11,022 bases of DNA from Oscillibacter sp. (GTDB lineage: Bacteria; Bacillota; Clostridia; Oscillospirales; Oscillospiraceae). Location: positions 1 to 11,022 of the forward strand of contig DNFA01000085.1 of assembly GCA_003487665.1 (NCBI GenBank), read 5' to 3'. The notes below the pieces were generated by a model. That model was not told where the DNA came from, searched no databases, and worked only from the letters and a program-made list of their open reading frames with translations. Both the position numbers and the translations under genes were made by a program. This document shows, one piece after another, positions 1-6,026 of the stretch (position 1 is the first letter of the stretch; each line of letters begins with the position of its first letter).

Positions 1-73
1 GTTTTACGGACACCCGTCTATGGGGCACGGTCTTTTGCAAGTGAGGAGAAATAGAAGGAAGAAAACGGCGGAA

Positions 74-1006
74 TCAGTCGGCAAACAGCGGGGTGGAGAG
101 ATAGCGGTCGCCGGTGTCGGGCAGCAGGACGACGATGGTCTTGCCGGCGTTTTCCGGGCGCTTGGCCAGCTCGATGGCCGCCCACAGCGCTGCGCCGGAA
201 GAGATGCCCACCAGAACGCCCTCGCGGTTGCCGATCTCCTTGCCAACGGCAAAGGCGTCGTCGTTGTCCACGGGGATGATCTCATCGTAGATCTTGGTGT
301 CCAGCACATCGGGGACAAAGCCTGCGCCGATGCCCTGGATCTTGTGGGAGCCGGCCACGCCGGTGGACAGCACGGCAGAGGTCTTGGGCTCCACGGCAAC
401 GACCTTCACGGCGGGGTTCTTTTCCTTCAGGAACTTGCCAACGCCGGTGATGGTGCCGCCGGTGCCTACGCCGGCCACGAAGAAGTCTACCTTGCCATCG
501 GTGTCCTGCCAGATCTCGGGACCGGTGGTTTCGTAGTGCGCCTTGGGGTTGGCGGGGTTGACAAACTGCCCGGCTACGAAGCTGTTGGGGATCTCCTTGG
601 CCAGCTCGTCGGCCTTGGCGATGGCGCCCTTCATGCCCTTGGCACCCTCGGTGAGCACCAGCTCCGCGCCGTAGGCCTTCATCAGCTGGCGGCGCTCCAC
701 GGACATGGTCTCCGGCATGACGATGATGATGCGGTAGCCACGGGCGGCGGCGACGGAAGCGAGGCCGATGCCGGTGTTGCCGGAGGTAGGCTCGATGATG
801 ACGCTGCCGGCCTTCAGCAGACCCTTGGCCTCGGCGTCGTCGATCATGGCCTTGGCGATACGATCCTTCACGCTGCCGGCGGGGTTGAAGTACTCCAGCT
901 TGGCGACGATCTTCGCCTTCAGGTCGTGGGCTTTTTCGATATGGGTCAGCTCCAGCAGGGGGGTGCGGCCGATCAGCTGGTCAGCGGAGGTGTAAATGTT
1001 GGACAT
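74..1006 (-). CDS. cysK: Cysteine synthase A (O-acetylserine sulfhydrylase)
   Basis: Catalyses the last step of cysteine synthesis in the cytoplasm: O-acetyl-L-serine plus sulfide gives L-cysteine plus acetate, using pyridoxal phosphate (PLP). The 310-residue product has the usual CysK length and is full length. Visible family motifs are PAGSVKDR at 42-49 with the PLP Schiff-base lysine at K47, the substrate-binding loop TSGNTG at 74-79, the phosphate-binding glycine loop GTGGT at 181-185, GISSGA at 267-272 with the serine that contacts the PLP ring nitrogen, and the C-terminal PDTGDRYLST. The ATG is supported by an AAGGAG ribosome site (1015-1020) 8 bases upstream. No serine acetyltransferase (cysE) gene adjoins it in the window. 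It is transcribed away from the two-component system and has its own long leader, described separately. CysK versus the CysM isozyme cannot be settled with certainty from sequence alone, but overall similarity and length favour CysK. Confidence 0.96.
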   Translation of the reverse strand: MSNIYTSADQLIGRTPLLELTHIEKAHDLKAKIVAKLEYFNPAGSVKDRIAKAMIDDAEAKGLLKAGSVIIEPTSGNTGIGLASVAAARGYRIIIVMPETMSVERRQLMKAYGAELVLTEGAKGMKGAIAKADELAKEIPNSFVAGQFVNPANPKAHYETTGPEIWQDTDGKVDFFVAGVGTGGTITGVGKFLKEKNPAVKVVAVEPKTSAVLSTGVAGSHKIQGIGAGFVPDVLDTKIYDEIIPVDNDDAFAVGKEIGNREGVLVGISSGAALWAAIELAKRPENAGKTIVVLLPDTGDRYLSTPLFAD

Positions 1007-1030
1007 GGTGATTTCTCCTTTATAAATATA

Positions 1031-1071
1031 TTGTCAGATGTTGTTGGATGGGATGGAAGCGGGGGATAGGG
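1031..1071 (-). promoter_or_regulatory. C-rich, G-poor leader tract (possible Rho-entry region)
   Basis: Immediately after the leader-peptide stop codon, the transcribed strand has 20 C and only 2 G in 41 bases, in a genome whose coding DNA is rich in both. Such unstructured C>G stretches are typical of Rho utilisation sites. No intrinsic terminator hairpin or hairpin masking the cysK ribosome site was found in the leader, so Rho-dependent attenuation coupled to leader translation is one possible reading. This is inference. Confidence 0.3.
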
Positions 1072-1110
1072 TCAACATCGACCGGTCAGGAGCATGAGGG
1101 TGCTTTTCAT
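1072..1110 (-). CDS. Candidate 12-aa leader peptide of cysK (MKSTLMLLTGRC)
   Basis: A 12-codon ORF reading MKSTLMLLTGRC followed by TGA lies in the untranslated leader of cysK, between the inferred transcription start (about 1154) and the cysK ATG (1006). A GAGG element 7 bases before the ATG could serve as its ribosome site. The final sense codon is TGT (Cys), directly before the stop, and the product of the downstream gene is cysteine. That matches the logic of amino-acid-responsive leader peptides, including Cys-containing leaders known upstream of sulfur genes in actinobacteria. The stop is 65 bases upstream of the cysK start and is followed by a C-rich tract. What is seen is the ORF, its ribosome site and its position; the regulatory role is inference. 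An ORF this short could occur by chance. Confidence 0.5.
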   Translation of the reverse strand: MKSTLMLLTGRC

Positions 1111-1137
1111 GCGCTCGCCTCGTTTCTGATAATCAAC

Positions 1138-1158
1138 TACCAACTCGGTAGGTTGGTA
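1138..1158 (-). promoter_or_regulatory. Inverted-repeat operator over the cysK transcription start
   Basis: A perfect inverted repeat, TACCAAC-N7-GTTGGTA, begins 2 bases downstream of the -10 box and covers the expected start site. An overlapping second repeat, CTACC-N5-GGTAG (1137-1151), shares its left arm. A protein bound here would block initiation, so this is best read as a repressor site. The ACC/GGT character and the cysK context suggest an Rrf2-family regulator (CymR/IscR-like), but no such gene is in the window and the regulator assignment is inference. Confidence 0.65.
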
Positions 1159-1160
1159 CA

Positions 1161-1189
1161 GTTATAACACGGGGCGGCGGATTTGTCAA
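1161..1189 (-). promoter_or_regulatory. Promoter of cysK
   Basis: On the minus strand TTGACA (1184-1189) is separated by exactly 17 bases from TATAAC (1161-1166), with a TG at the extended -10 position just upstream. This is close to the sigma-A consensus. Transcription should start near 1154, giving a leader of about 148 bases before the cysK ATG, long enough to hold the leader peptide and its downstream tract. Confidence 0.85.
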
Positions 1190-1224
1190 TCCTGTTTTTG
1201 AAAAAATTTTCCGACAGGGGAATG

Positions 1225-1238
1225 TGACAATTTTGAAA
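1225..1238 (+). promoter_or_regulatory. Possible BceR-type box upstream of the two-component genes
   Basis: TGACA-N4-TGAAA partly matches the TNACA-N4-TGTAA box known for BceR-like response regulators, and sits 12 bases upstream of the -35 hexamer. The first half fits fully and the second half fits at three of five positions. A similar element precedes the transporter promoter at 2973. It suggests autoregulation but is short and imperfect. Confidence 0.3.
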
Positions 1239-1250
1239 GGGGGAGAGGGC

Positions 1251-1280
1251 TTGCGCGGCAGGGGCGCGGGAGGGTATAAT
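1251..1280 (+). promoter_or_regulatory. Promoter of the two-component operon
   Basis: A perfect TATAAT (1275-1280) lies 18 bases after a weak -35, TTGCGC (1251-1256). Transcription would start near 1287, about 16 bases before the response-regulator ATG at 1303. A good -10 with a poor -35 is common where an activator is needed, in line with a regulator box upstream. Confidence 0.6.
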
Positions 1281-1302
1281 GGAGCATAAAGGATGTGAGT
1301 GT

Positions 1303-1974
1303 ATGTACCGGATATTTATCGTGGAGGACGACCGCACCATCGCCCAGGAGGTGTGCCGCCTGGCGGAGAGCTGGGGACTGGAGGCACGGTGCGCCCGTGA
1401 TCTGCGGGCGGTGACAGAGGAGGCGGCGGCCTTCGTCCCGCACCTTATTATATTGGATATCGCCCTGCCATGCTTCGACGGCTACCACTGGTGCCGGGAG
1501 CTGCGGAAGCAGACCAATGCGCCCATTCTGTTCCTGTCCTCGGCCAGCGACAACATGAACGTCATCATGGCCATGAACTTCGGCGGGGACGACTTCATTG
1601 CCAAGCCCTTTGACGGCGGCGTGCTGATGGTCAAGGTGCAGGCCATGCTGCGGCGCAGCTACGACCTGTCGGCGCCGGCGGTGCTGCGGGAGCGGCGGGG
1701 CGCGCAGCTGTCCGCCGACGACCAGAAGCTGACGTATCAGGGGCAGACGGTGGAACTGACCAAGAACGAGTACCGTATCCTGGCCTGCCTGATGGAGAGC
1801 GCCGGGAAGGTGGTCAGCCGGGAGAAGCTCATGCAGCGGCTGTGGGAGACGGACAGCTTTGTGGACGAGAACACGCTGACGGTGAACGTGAACCGCCTGC
1901 GGCGGAAGCTGGCGGGCGCGGGACTTGTGGACTTTATCGCCACCCGGCACGGGGTGGGGTATGTCGTGGAGTGA
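1303..1974 (+). CDS. OmpR-family response regulator, BceR-like
   Basis: Cytoplasmic DNA-binding regulator, 223 residues. The receiver domain (1-118) has the acidic pair D9/D10, the phospho-acceptor D52 (IILDIALP), the switch serine at 79 or 80 (FLSS) and the conserved K101 (KPF). A winged-helix OmpR/PhoB domain fills about 136-222, ending in the typical RHGVGYVVE. The start at 1303 is chosen because AAAGGA lies 9 bases upstream; an in-frame ATG at 1279 overlaps the TATAAT promoter box and so would not be within the transcript. The histidine kinase follows directly. The kinase and the ABC transporter next door are of the BceS and BceAB types, which points to the BceR group, whose members switch on resistance transporters for cell-wall-active peptides. 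The target genes are inferred to include the transporter at 3066-5869. The true inducer cannot be read from the sequence. Confidence 0.93.
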   Translation: MYRIFIVEDDRTIAQEVCRLAESWGLEARCARDLRAVTEEAAAFVPHLIILDIALPCFDGYHWCRELRKQTNAPILFLSSASDNMNVIMAMNFGGDDFIAKPFDGGVLMVKVQAMLRRSYDLSAPAVLRERRGAQLSADDQKLTYQGQTVELTKNEYRILACLMESAGKVVSREKLMQRLWETDSFVDENTLTVNVNRLRRKLAGAGLVDFIATRHGVGYVVE

Positions 1975-1978
1975 GCGT

Positions 1979-2968
1979 ATGAAGCTATGGAGAGCCTATC
2001 TCAGGCAGCACCGCCTGACGGTTTTGATGCTTGTGCTGTTTACCGGGCTGTTTGCCGTGTCCTTCGCGCTGTATGGCCTGCCGCTGGCGGCGGTGGCGTA
2101 CCCGGCGGGGCTGTGTGCGCTGGCGGGCGCTGGTATGGTGGTATGGGACTTCCGGCGGGCGGCGCGGCGGCATAAGGAGATGGAGCGGCTGCGGCAGGCC
2201 GGGGAGACGGTGCTGGCGCCCCTGCCGGAGATGAAGACTGTGGAGGGGCAGGACTGCGCTGCACTGGTGGAGCAGCTGCGGCAGGAGCTGCGGCAGCAGT
2301 TGGGTGCGGCGGAGACGCGCCGGGGCGAGACGGTGGCCTATTACACCGCGTGGGTGCATCAGATCAAGACGCCCATCGCCGCCATGCGCTTGACGTTACA
2401 GGGTGAGGACACGCCCGCCGCCCGGCGGCTGACGGCGGAGCTGGGGCGGGTCGAGCAGTATGTGGACATGGTGCTGACGTACCTGCGGCTGGAGGAGGGC
2501 GGCAGCGACTATGTGATCCGCCCGTGCAGCGTGGACGAGGTGGTGCGCGCCGCCGTGCGGCGGTTCGCCGGGGAGTTTATCGACCGGCGCATCCGGCTGG
2601 AGTATGAGCCGGTGCAGTGGGAGACGGTGACGGATGGCAAGTGGCTGACCTTCGTGGTGGAGCAGCTGCTCAGCAACGCCCTGAAATACACGGGGCAGGA
2701 GGGCGCTATCCGCATATACCGGCAGGGGGACGAGCTGTGCATCGCGGATACGGGCATGGGCATCGCGCCGGAGGATCTGCCACGGGTGTTCCAGATGGGC
2801 TATACCGGGCAGAACGGGCGGCTGGACAGGCGCTCCAGCGGTATCGGGCTGTATCTGTGCCGGAGAATATGCGGCAACCTGCGCCACGGCATCCGCATGG
2901 AGTCCGTGCCCGGAAAGGGCACCACGGTGTATCTGACACTGGGACGCGGCGATTTCCTGCCGGAGTGA
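1979..2968 (+). CDS. Intramembrane-sensing histidine kinase, BceS-like
   Basis: Membrane sensor kinase of 329 residues. Two transmembrane helices (about 13-33 and 36-56) are joined by a loop of only a few residues, so there is almost no extracellular sensor; a short charged coiled-coil-like linker (60-115, rich in LRQEL-type repeats) follows. The H-box WVHQIKTP holds the phospho-acceptor H127, followed by the N-box (LLSNALKY, N233), G1 box (DTGMGI, 257-262) and G2 box (SSGIGLYL, 287-). The WVHQIKTP form and two-helix input are typical of BceS-type kinases, which take their signal from a partner ABC permease. ATG 1979 is preferred because GGAG lies 7 bases upstream; an in-frame ATG at 1961 would add six residues and overlap the regulator stop. 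Only 4 bases separate it from the regulator, so the two are co-transcribed and probably translationally coupled. Confidence 0.92.
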   Translation: MKLWRAYLRQHRLTVLMLVLFTGLFAVSFALYGLPLAAVAYPAGLCALAGAGMVVWDFRRAARRHKEMERLRQAGETVLAPLPEMKTVEGQDCAALVEQLRQELRQQLGAAETRRGETVAYYTAWVHQIKTPIAAMRLTLQGEDTPAARRLTAELGRVEQYVDMVLTYLRLEEGGSDYVIRPCSVDEVVRAAVRRFAGEFIDRRIRLEYEPVQWETVTDGKWLTFVVEQLLSNALKYTGQEGAIRIYRQGDELCIADTGMGIAPEDLPRVFQMGYTGQNGRLDRRSSGIGLYLCRRICGNLRHGIRMESVPGKGTTVYLTLGRGDFLPE

Positions 2969-2972
2969 AAGG

Positions 2973-2986
2973 TGACAGAGTTGTTC
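2973..2986 (+). promoter_or_regulatory. Possible BceR-type box upstream of the ABC transporter
   Basis: TGACA-N4-TGTTC matches eight of the nine fixed positions left in the BceR-type consensus TNACA-N4-TGTAA only loosely at its end: the TGACA half and TGT core fit, the final two bases only partly. It starts 5 bases after the kinase stop codon and about 44 bases before the transporter -10. It is the better of the two copies in this window and is the expected place for activation by the neighbouring regulator. Confidence 0.4.
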
Positions 2987-3007
2987 GTTTTTGGTAAGGC
3001 AAACCGA

Positions 3008-3036
3008 TGGATTGGCGCGGCGCGGCGCACTATAAT
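3008..3036 (+). promoter_or_regulatory. Promoter of the ABC transporter genes
   Basis: A perfect TATAAT at 3031-3036 lies in the 97-base gap between kinase and ATPase. At the 17-base spacing the -35 position holds only TGGATT (3008-3013), a poor match, so this promoter probably depends on an activator. A transcript starting near 3043 would have a leader of about 23 bases before the ATG at 3066. Confidence 0.55.
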
Positions 3037-3048
3037 GGCCTTGTTGAT

Positions 3049-3055
3049 AAGGAGG
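3049..3055 (+). promoter_or_regulatory. Ribosome binding site deciding the ATPase start
   Basis: A full AAGGAGG lies 10 bases before ATG 3066 but only 4 bases before an in-frame GTG at 3060. The spacing and codon quality favour the ATG, removing two residues from the longest reading. Confidence 0.7.
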
Positions 3056-3065
3056 TCGAGTGACT

Positions 3066-3830
3066 ATGAGTATTCTGGAAGTAAGCGGGCTGCGGAAAGT
3101 GTATACCACGCGGTTCGGCGGCAGCCGGGTCGAGGCGCTGCGCAGCGTGAGCTTCACTGTGGAGCAGGGCGAGTATGTGGCCATTATGGGCGAGTCCGGC
3201 AGCGGCAAGACCACGCTTTTGAACATTCTGGCGGCGCTGGATGAGCCTACGGCGGGCACGGTACGGCTGGAGGGCCGGGAACTGCACAAGATCCGGGAGA
3301 AGGACGCGGCGCTGTTCCGCCGGGAGAATCTGGGCTTCGTGTTTCAGGAGTTCAATCTGCTGGATACCTTCACACTGGAGGACAATATCTACCTGCCGCT
3401 GGTGCTGGCGGGCATGGGCTACGAGGACATGCGGGCGCGGCTGATGCCCATCGCAAAGCTGCTGGGGCTGACGGAGCTGCTGAAGAAGTACCCCTACGAG
3501 GTGTCCGGCGGCCAGAAGCAGCGGGCGGCGGTGGCGCGCGCCATCATCACGGAGCCGAAGCTGCTGCTGGCGGACGAGCCCACCGGCGCGCTGGACAGCG
3601 GCTCCACCGACGAGCTGCTGCGGCTGTTTGCGGACATCAACCGGGCGGGACAGACCATCCTGATGGTGACCCACTCGGTGAAGGCGGCCAGCCGCGCCGG
3701 GCGCGTGCTGTTCATCAAGGACGGGCAGGTGTTCCACCAGCTCTATCGGGGCGAGGACAGCGATACCCGGTTCTATCAGCGTATCTCCGACACGCTGACC
3801 ATGCTGCAGTCAGGCGGTGAGCCGGCATGA
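3066..3830 (+). CDS. ABC transporter ATPase, BceA-like
   Basis: Cytoplasmic ATPase of 254 residues that should power the permease encoded next. All catalytic motifs are intact: Walker A GESGSGKT (42-49), Q-loop Q94 (VFQEFNLLD), signature VSGGQKQR (146-153), Walker B LLLADE with catalytic E171, D-loop (ALD, 175-177) and H-loop H203 (VTHS). The DEPTGALDS string and FQEFNLLDTFTLEDN region are typical of the MacB/LolD/BceA branch (MacB-type ABC transporters with FtsX-like permeases). It overlaps the permease gene by 4 bases (ATGA), so the two are translationally coupled. In BceAB systems the pair protects against bacitracin, lantibiotics or similar peptides acting on lipid II-cycle intermediates and also signals their presence to the kinase. 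The actual substrate here is unknown. Confidence 0.94.
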   Translation: MSILEVSGLRKVYTTRFGGSRVEALRSVSFTVEQGEYVAIMGESGSGKTTLLNILAALDEPTAGTVRLEGRELHKIREKDAALFRRENLGFVFQEFNLLDTFTLEDNIYLPLVLAGMGYEDMRARLMPIAKLLGLTELLKKYPYEVSGGQKQRAAVARAIITEPKLLLADEPTGALDSGSTDELLRLFADINRAGQTILMVTHSVKAASRAGRVLFIKDGQVFHQLYRGEDSDTRFYQRISDTLTMLQSGGEPA

Positions 3831-5869
3831 AGCGGGGACTGTACGCCCGCCTTGCGTGGACGGGCATGGTGAAAAACAAGCGCCTGTATCTGCCCTACGG
3901 CCTCAGCGCCGCGGGCATGGTGCTGATGTTCTACATTCTTACGGGGCTGTCCGGCTCGCCGGTGCTGGGGCACATGTCCGGCGGCGGCAGCAGCGCCATA
4001 ATCCTGCGGCTGGGCACGGTGGTCATCGCCGTGTTTGCGCTGATCTTTCTGTTCTACACCCATTCGTTCCTCATTCGCCGGCGGGAGCGGGAGTTCGGCC
4101 TGTACAATGTGCTGGGCATGGGGAAGGGCAGCATCGCCCGCATCCTGCTGTGGGAGACGGCCATTACCTACGGCCTGACCACGGGTACGGGACTGCTTCT
4201 GGGCGTGGTGCTGTATAAGCTGGCGGAGTTGGGCATGGTGCGGCTTTTGCGGGTGCCCGTGACATACACCCTGACGGTCTCCGTATCGTCTCTGCTGGCT
4301 GCGGCGGCGTTGTTCGCGGTCATCCACACGCTGATCCTGCTGAACAGCCTGCGGCAGCTGCACGGCGTCAGTGCCGTGGCGCTGCTGCGCAGCGAGAGCG
4401 TGGGCGAAAAGCCGCCCCGCGCCCAGTGGGTGCTGACGGCGGCGGGCGTGGTGCTGCTGGGCGGCGCTTACGCGCTGGCGGTGTCCATCAAGGAGCCGCT
4501 GGCGGCGTTTCTGTGGTTCTTCGCGGCGGTCATCATGGTGATACTGGCCACCTATCTGCTGTTCATCAGCGGCTCGGTGACGCTGTGCCGCGGCTTGCAG
4601 AGGAACAAAAAATACTACTACCGGCCCCAGCACTTCGTGTCCGTGGCGTCTATGACCTACCGCATGAAGCGCAACGGCGCGGGGCTGGCCTCGGTGTGCA
4701 TTCTGGCCACTATGGTGCTGGTGATGATCTCGTCCACCACCTGCCTGTATGTGGGGCAGGAGGACGCGGTGAATGCCCGGTATCCCCGCGACCTGTCTGT
4801 GAAGGTGTACGGCGACAGGTATCTGCTGGACAGCGAGAAGCTGACACAGGTGCGGCAGGGTGTGGAGAGCACCATCTTCAACTTCGGCGGCAATGTGTCC
4901 AATGTGGCGGAATACCGGACGATCAGTATCAGCGGACTGGTGGACGGCGGGAACATCCGTACCGACAGCTCCGGTGCAAGTGTGTCGGACAGCACCCGTG
5001 CCGTACAGATACACATCCTGCCGCTGGAGGACTATAATGCCGCCACGGGGCAGACGCTGCCCCTCAGTGACGAGCAGGTGTATGTGGCGACCCTGCGGAC
5101 GGAGTTCCACAGTGACACGCTGTCCATCAACGGCGGCATGACCCGCCACGTGATGAAGCGGGAGATCCCCATGCTGGGCGGCCCGTCGGCGGCGGATATC
5201 ACGCCGTCCCTGATGGTGGTGGTGCCGGACTTTGAGCAGTTCGTGCCGGCGCTGCAGGACTATTTCATGGAGAAGTACCGCAGCTATCCCACGGTGGTGT
5301 GGCACTACGCCTTCGACACCGACCTGCCTGAGAACCAGCAGGGGAATATTGACGGCACAACTCCCAACCTGAAGGATGCGCTGGACGACTATCTGTCGGG
5401 CGTCAGCAGTGACTGGGGCGTGGGCGTCAGCGTGGAGTCCAAGGCGGGCAACCGCGCGGATTTTTACGGCACCTACGGCGGCCTGTTCTTCCTGGGAATC
5501 ATGCTGAGTATCGTGTTCATCTTTGCGGCGGTGGCGATCCTGTATTACAAGCAGCTGTCCGAGGGCTATGAGGATCAGTCCCGCTTCGACATTATGCAGA
5601 AGGTGGGCATGACCAAGGGCGACATCCGGCGCAGCATCAACAGCCAGCTGCTGACGGTGTTCTATCTGCCGCTTCTCATGGCGGGACTGCACCTGTGCTT
5701 CGCCTTCCCCTTTATCCACAAGCTGCTGATGCTGTTCAATCTGGACAACCGCGGGCTGCTGGTCGGCACCACGGCGGTGAGCTTCGCGGTGTTCGCGGCG
5801 CTGTACGCACTGGTGTATAAGCTGACGGGAAATGCGTACTATCACATTGTGGCGGATAATAAGGAATAA
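3827..5869 (+). CDS. ABC transporter permease, BceB-like FtsX-domain protein
   Basis: Integral membrane permease of 680 residues. About ten transmembrane segments are visible near 23-43, 58-80, 107-130, 146-172, 200-220, 225-250, 284-306, 551-573, 607-629 and 642-664, with a large extracellular domain (about 309-550) between the seventh and eighth. This layout is diagnostic of BceB-type permeases, where the big loop governs peptide specificity and signalling. The cytoplasmic motif RREREFGLYNVLGMGKG (85-101) and its C-terminal counterpart RFDIMQKVGMTKGDI are the FtsX-like coupling segments that contact the ATPase. The length is slightly above the usual 640-670 residues. The gene starts inside the ATPase stop codon and ends just before a strong terminator, closing the four-gene module. 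The extracellular domain is not recognisable as a specific ligand class. Confidence 0.92.
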   Translation: MKRGLYARLAWTGMVKNKRLYLPYGLSAAGMVLMFYILTGLSGSPVLGHMSGGGSSAIILRLGTVVIAVFALIFLFYTHSFLIRRREREFGLYNVLGMGKGSIARILLWETAITYGLTTGTGLLLGVVLYKLAELGMVRLLRVPVTYTLTVSVSSLLAAAALFAVIHTLILLNSLRQLHGVSAVALLRSESVGEKPPRAQWVLTAAGVVLLGGAYALAVSIKEPLAAFLWFFAAVIMVILATYLLFISGSVTLCRGLQRNKKYYYRPQHFVSVASMTYRMKRNGAGLASVCILATMVLVMISSTTCLYVGQEDAVNARYPRDLSVKVYGDRYLLDSEKLTQVRQGVESTIFNFGGNVSNVAEYRTISISGLVDGGNIRTDSSGASVSDSTRAVQIHILPLEDYNAATGQTLPLSDEQVYVATLRTEFHSDTLSINGGMTRHVMKREIPMLGGPSAADITPSLMVVVPDFEQFVPALQDYFMEKYRSYPTVVWHYAFDTDLPENQQGNIDGTTPNLKDALDDYLSGVSSDWGVGVSVESKAGNRADFYGTYGGLFFLGIMLSIVFIFAAVAILYYKQLSEGYEDQSRFDIMQKVGMTKGDIRRSINSQLLTVFYLPLLMAGLHLCFAFPFIHKLLMLFNLDNRGLLVGTTAVSFAVFAALYALVYKLTGNAYYHIVADNKE

Positions 5870-5875
5870 AGCAGG

Positions 5876-5904
5876 AAAAGAGACGGGTCTCCCGTCTCTT
5901 TTTT
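5876..5904 (+). terminator. Intrinsic terminator after the BceRS-AB module
   Basis: A 12-bp perfect stem (AAAAGAGACGGG paired with CCCGTCTCTTTT) with a TCT loop begins 6 bases after the permease stop codon. Its GC core is GAGACGGG/CCCGTCTC and the T-run continues to 5904. It should separate the transporter transcript from the following operon. The A/T arms mean it could also work for minus-strand transcripts. Confidence 0.92.
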
Positions 5905-5905
5905 G

Positions 5906-5925
5906 CGCAAAAATGCGGTTTTGCG
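5906..5925 (+). repeat. Inverted repeat just upstream of the YhgE operon promoter
   Basis: A perfect 7-bp inverted repeat, CGCAAAA-N6-TTTTGCG, directly abuts the -35 element at 5926. It follows the terminator T-run and is not needed for the terminator stem. It could be an operator for the YhgE operon; no regulator can be named. Confidence 0.4.
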
Positions 5926-5984
5926 TAGACAAATTCCTCCGGGATTCTGTATAATGTAAACTGATATTCTGTTTGCGTTGACAA
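5920..5984 (+). repeat. Spaced direct repeat TTTGCGTNGACAA flanking the promoter
   Basis: TTTGCGTAGACAA (5920-5932) and TTTGCGTTGACAA (5972-5984) differ at one base and lie 52 bases apart, about five helical turns. The first copy contains the -35 element; the second contains a consensus TTGACA but has no -10 box at the right distance, so it does not look like a second promoter. Two half-sites for a looping or cooperative regulator are possible. Confidence 0.4.
5926..5955 (+). promoter_or_regulatory. Promoter of the YhgE/Pip operon
   Basis: TAGACA (5926-5931), an 18-base spacer and a perfect TATAAT (5950-5955) form a good sigma-A-type promoter. Transcription would start near 5962, giving a leader of about 65 bases before the ATG at 6027. 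The gap from the terminator to the gene (5905-6026) holds this promoter, an inverted repeat and a direct repeat. Confidence 0.7.
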
Positions 5985-6026
5985 TATCTTTACGAGCGGC
6001 GCGGCTTCCGCGCACAAGGAGGATGT

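Noticed and set aside
1..73. Intrinsic terminator for cysK downstream of its stop codon
   Set aside because: I looked for a stem followed by a T-run on the minus strand and found only a weak, mismatched pairing between the segments around 5-15 and 20-30. Termination may lie outside the window or be Rho-dependent.
20..1069. Long plus-strand ORF opposite cysK (349 codons)
   Set aside because: It is the antisense shadow of cysK in GC-rich DNA. The Gly/His/Leu-rich, repetitive product matches no family, while cysK shows every catalytic motif.
1279..1302. Upstream in-frame ATG (1279) as the response-regulator start
   Set aside because: This ATG overlaps the TATAAT promoter box, so it would lie before the transcription start. 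ATG 1303 has its own ribosome site and gives the standard receiver N-terminus.
2254..2306. Tandem repeat in the kinase gene (CTGCGGCAGGAG-like units)
   Set aside because: It is short, imperfect and in frame, encoding the LRQEL-type linker helix of the kinase. Codon bias plus heptad-like protein sequence explains it.
3776..5932. 718-codon minus-strand ORF across the permease gene
   Set aside because: His/Arg/Gln-rich antisense product typical of high-GC codon bias. It also reads through the terminator, and the sense strand encodes a clear BceB-like permease.
5978..6006. Consensus TTGACA at 5978 as a second promoter for the YhgE operon
   Set aside because: No acceptable -10 box lies 16-18 bases downstream; the sequence there is GC-rich up to the ribosome site.
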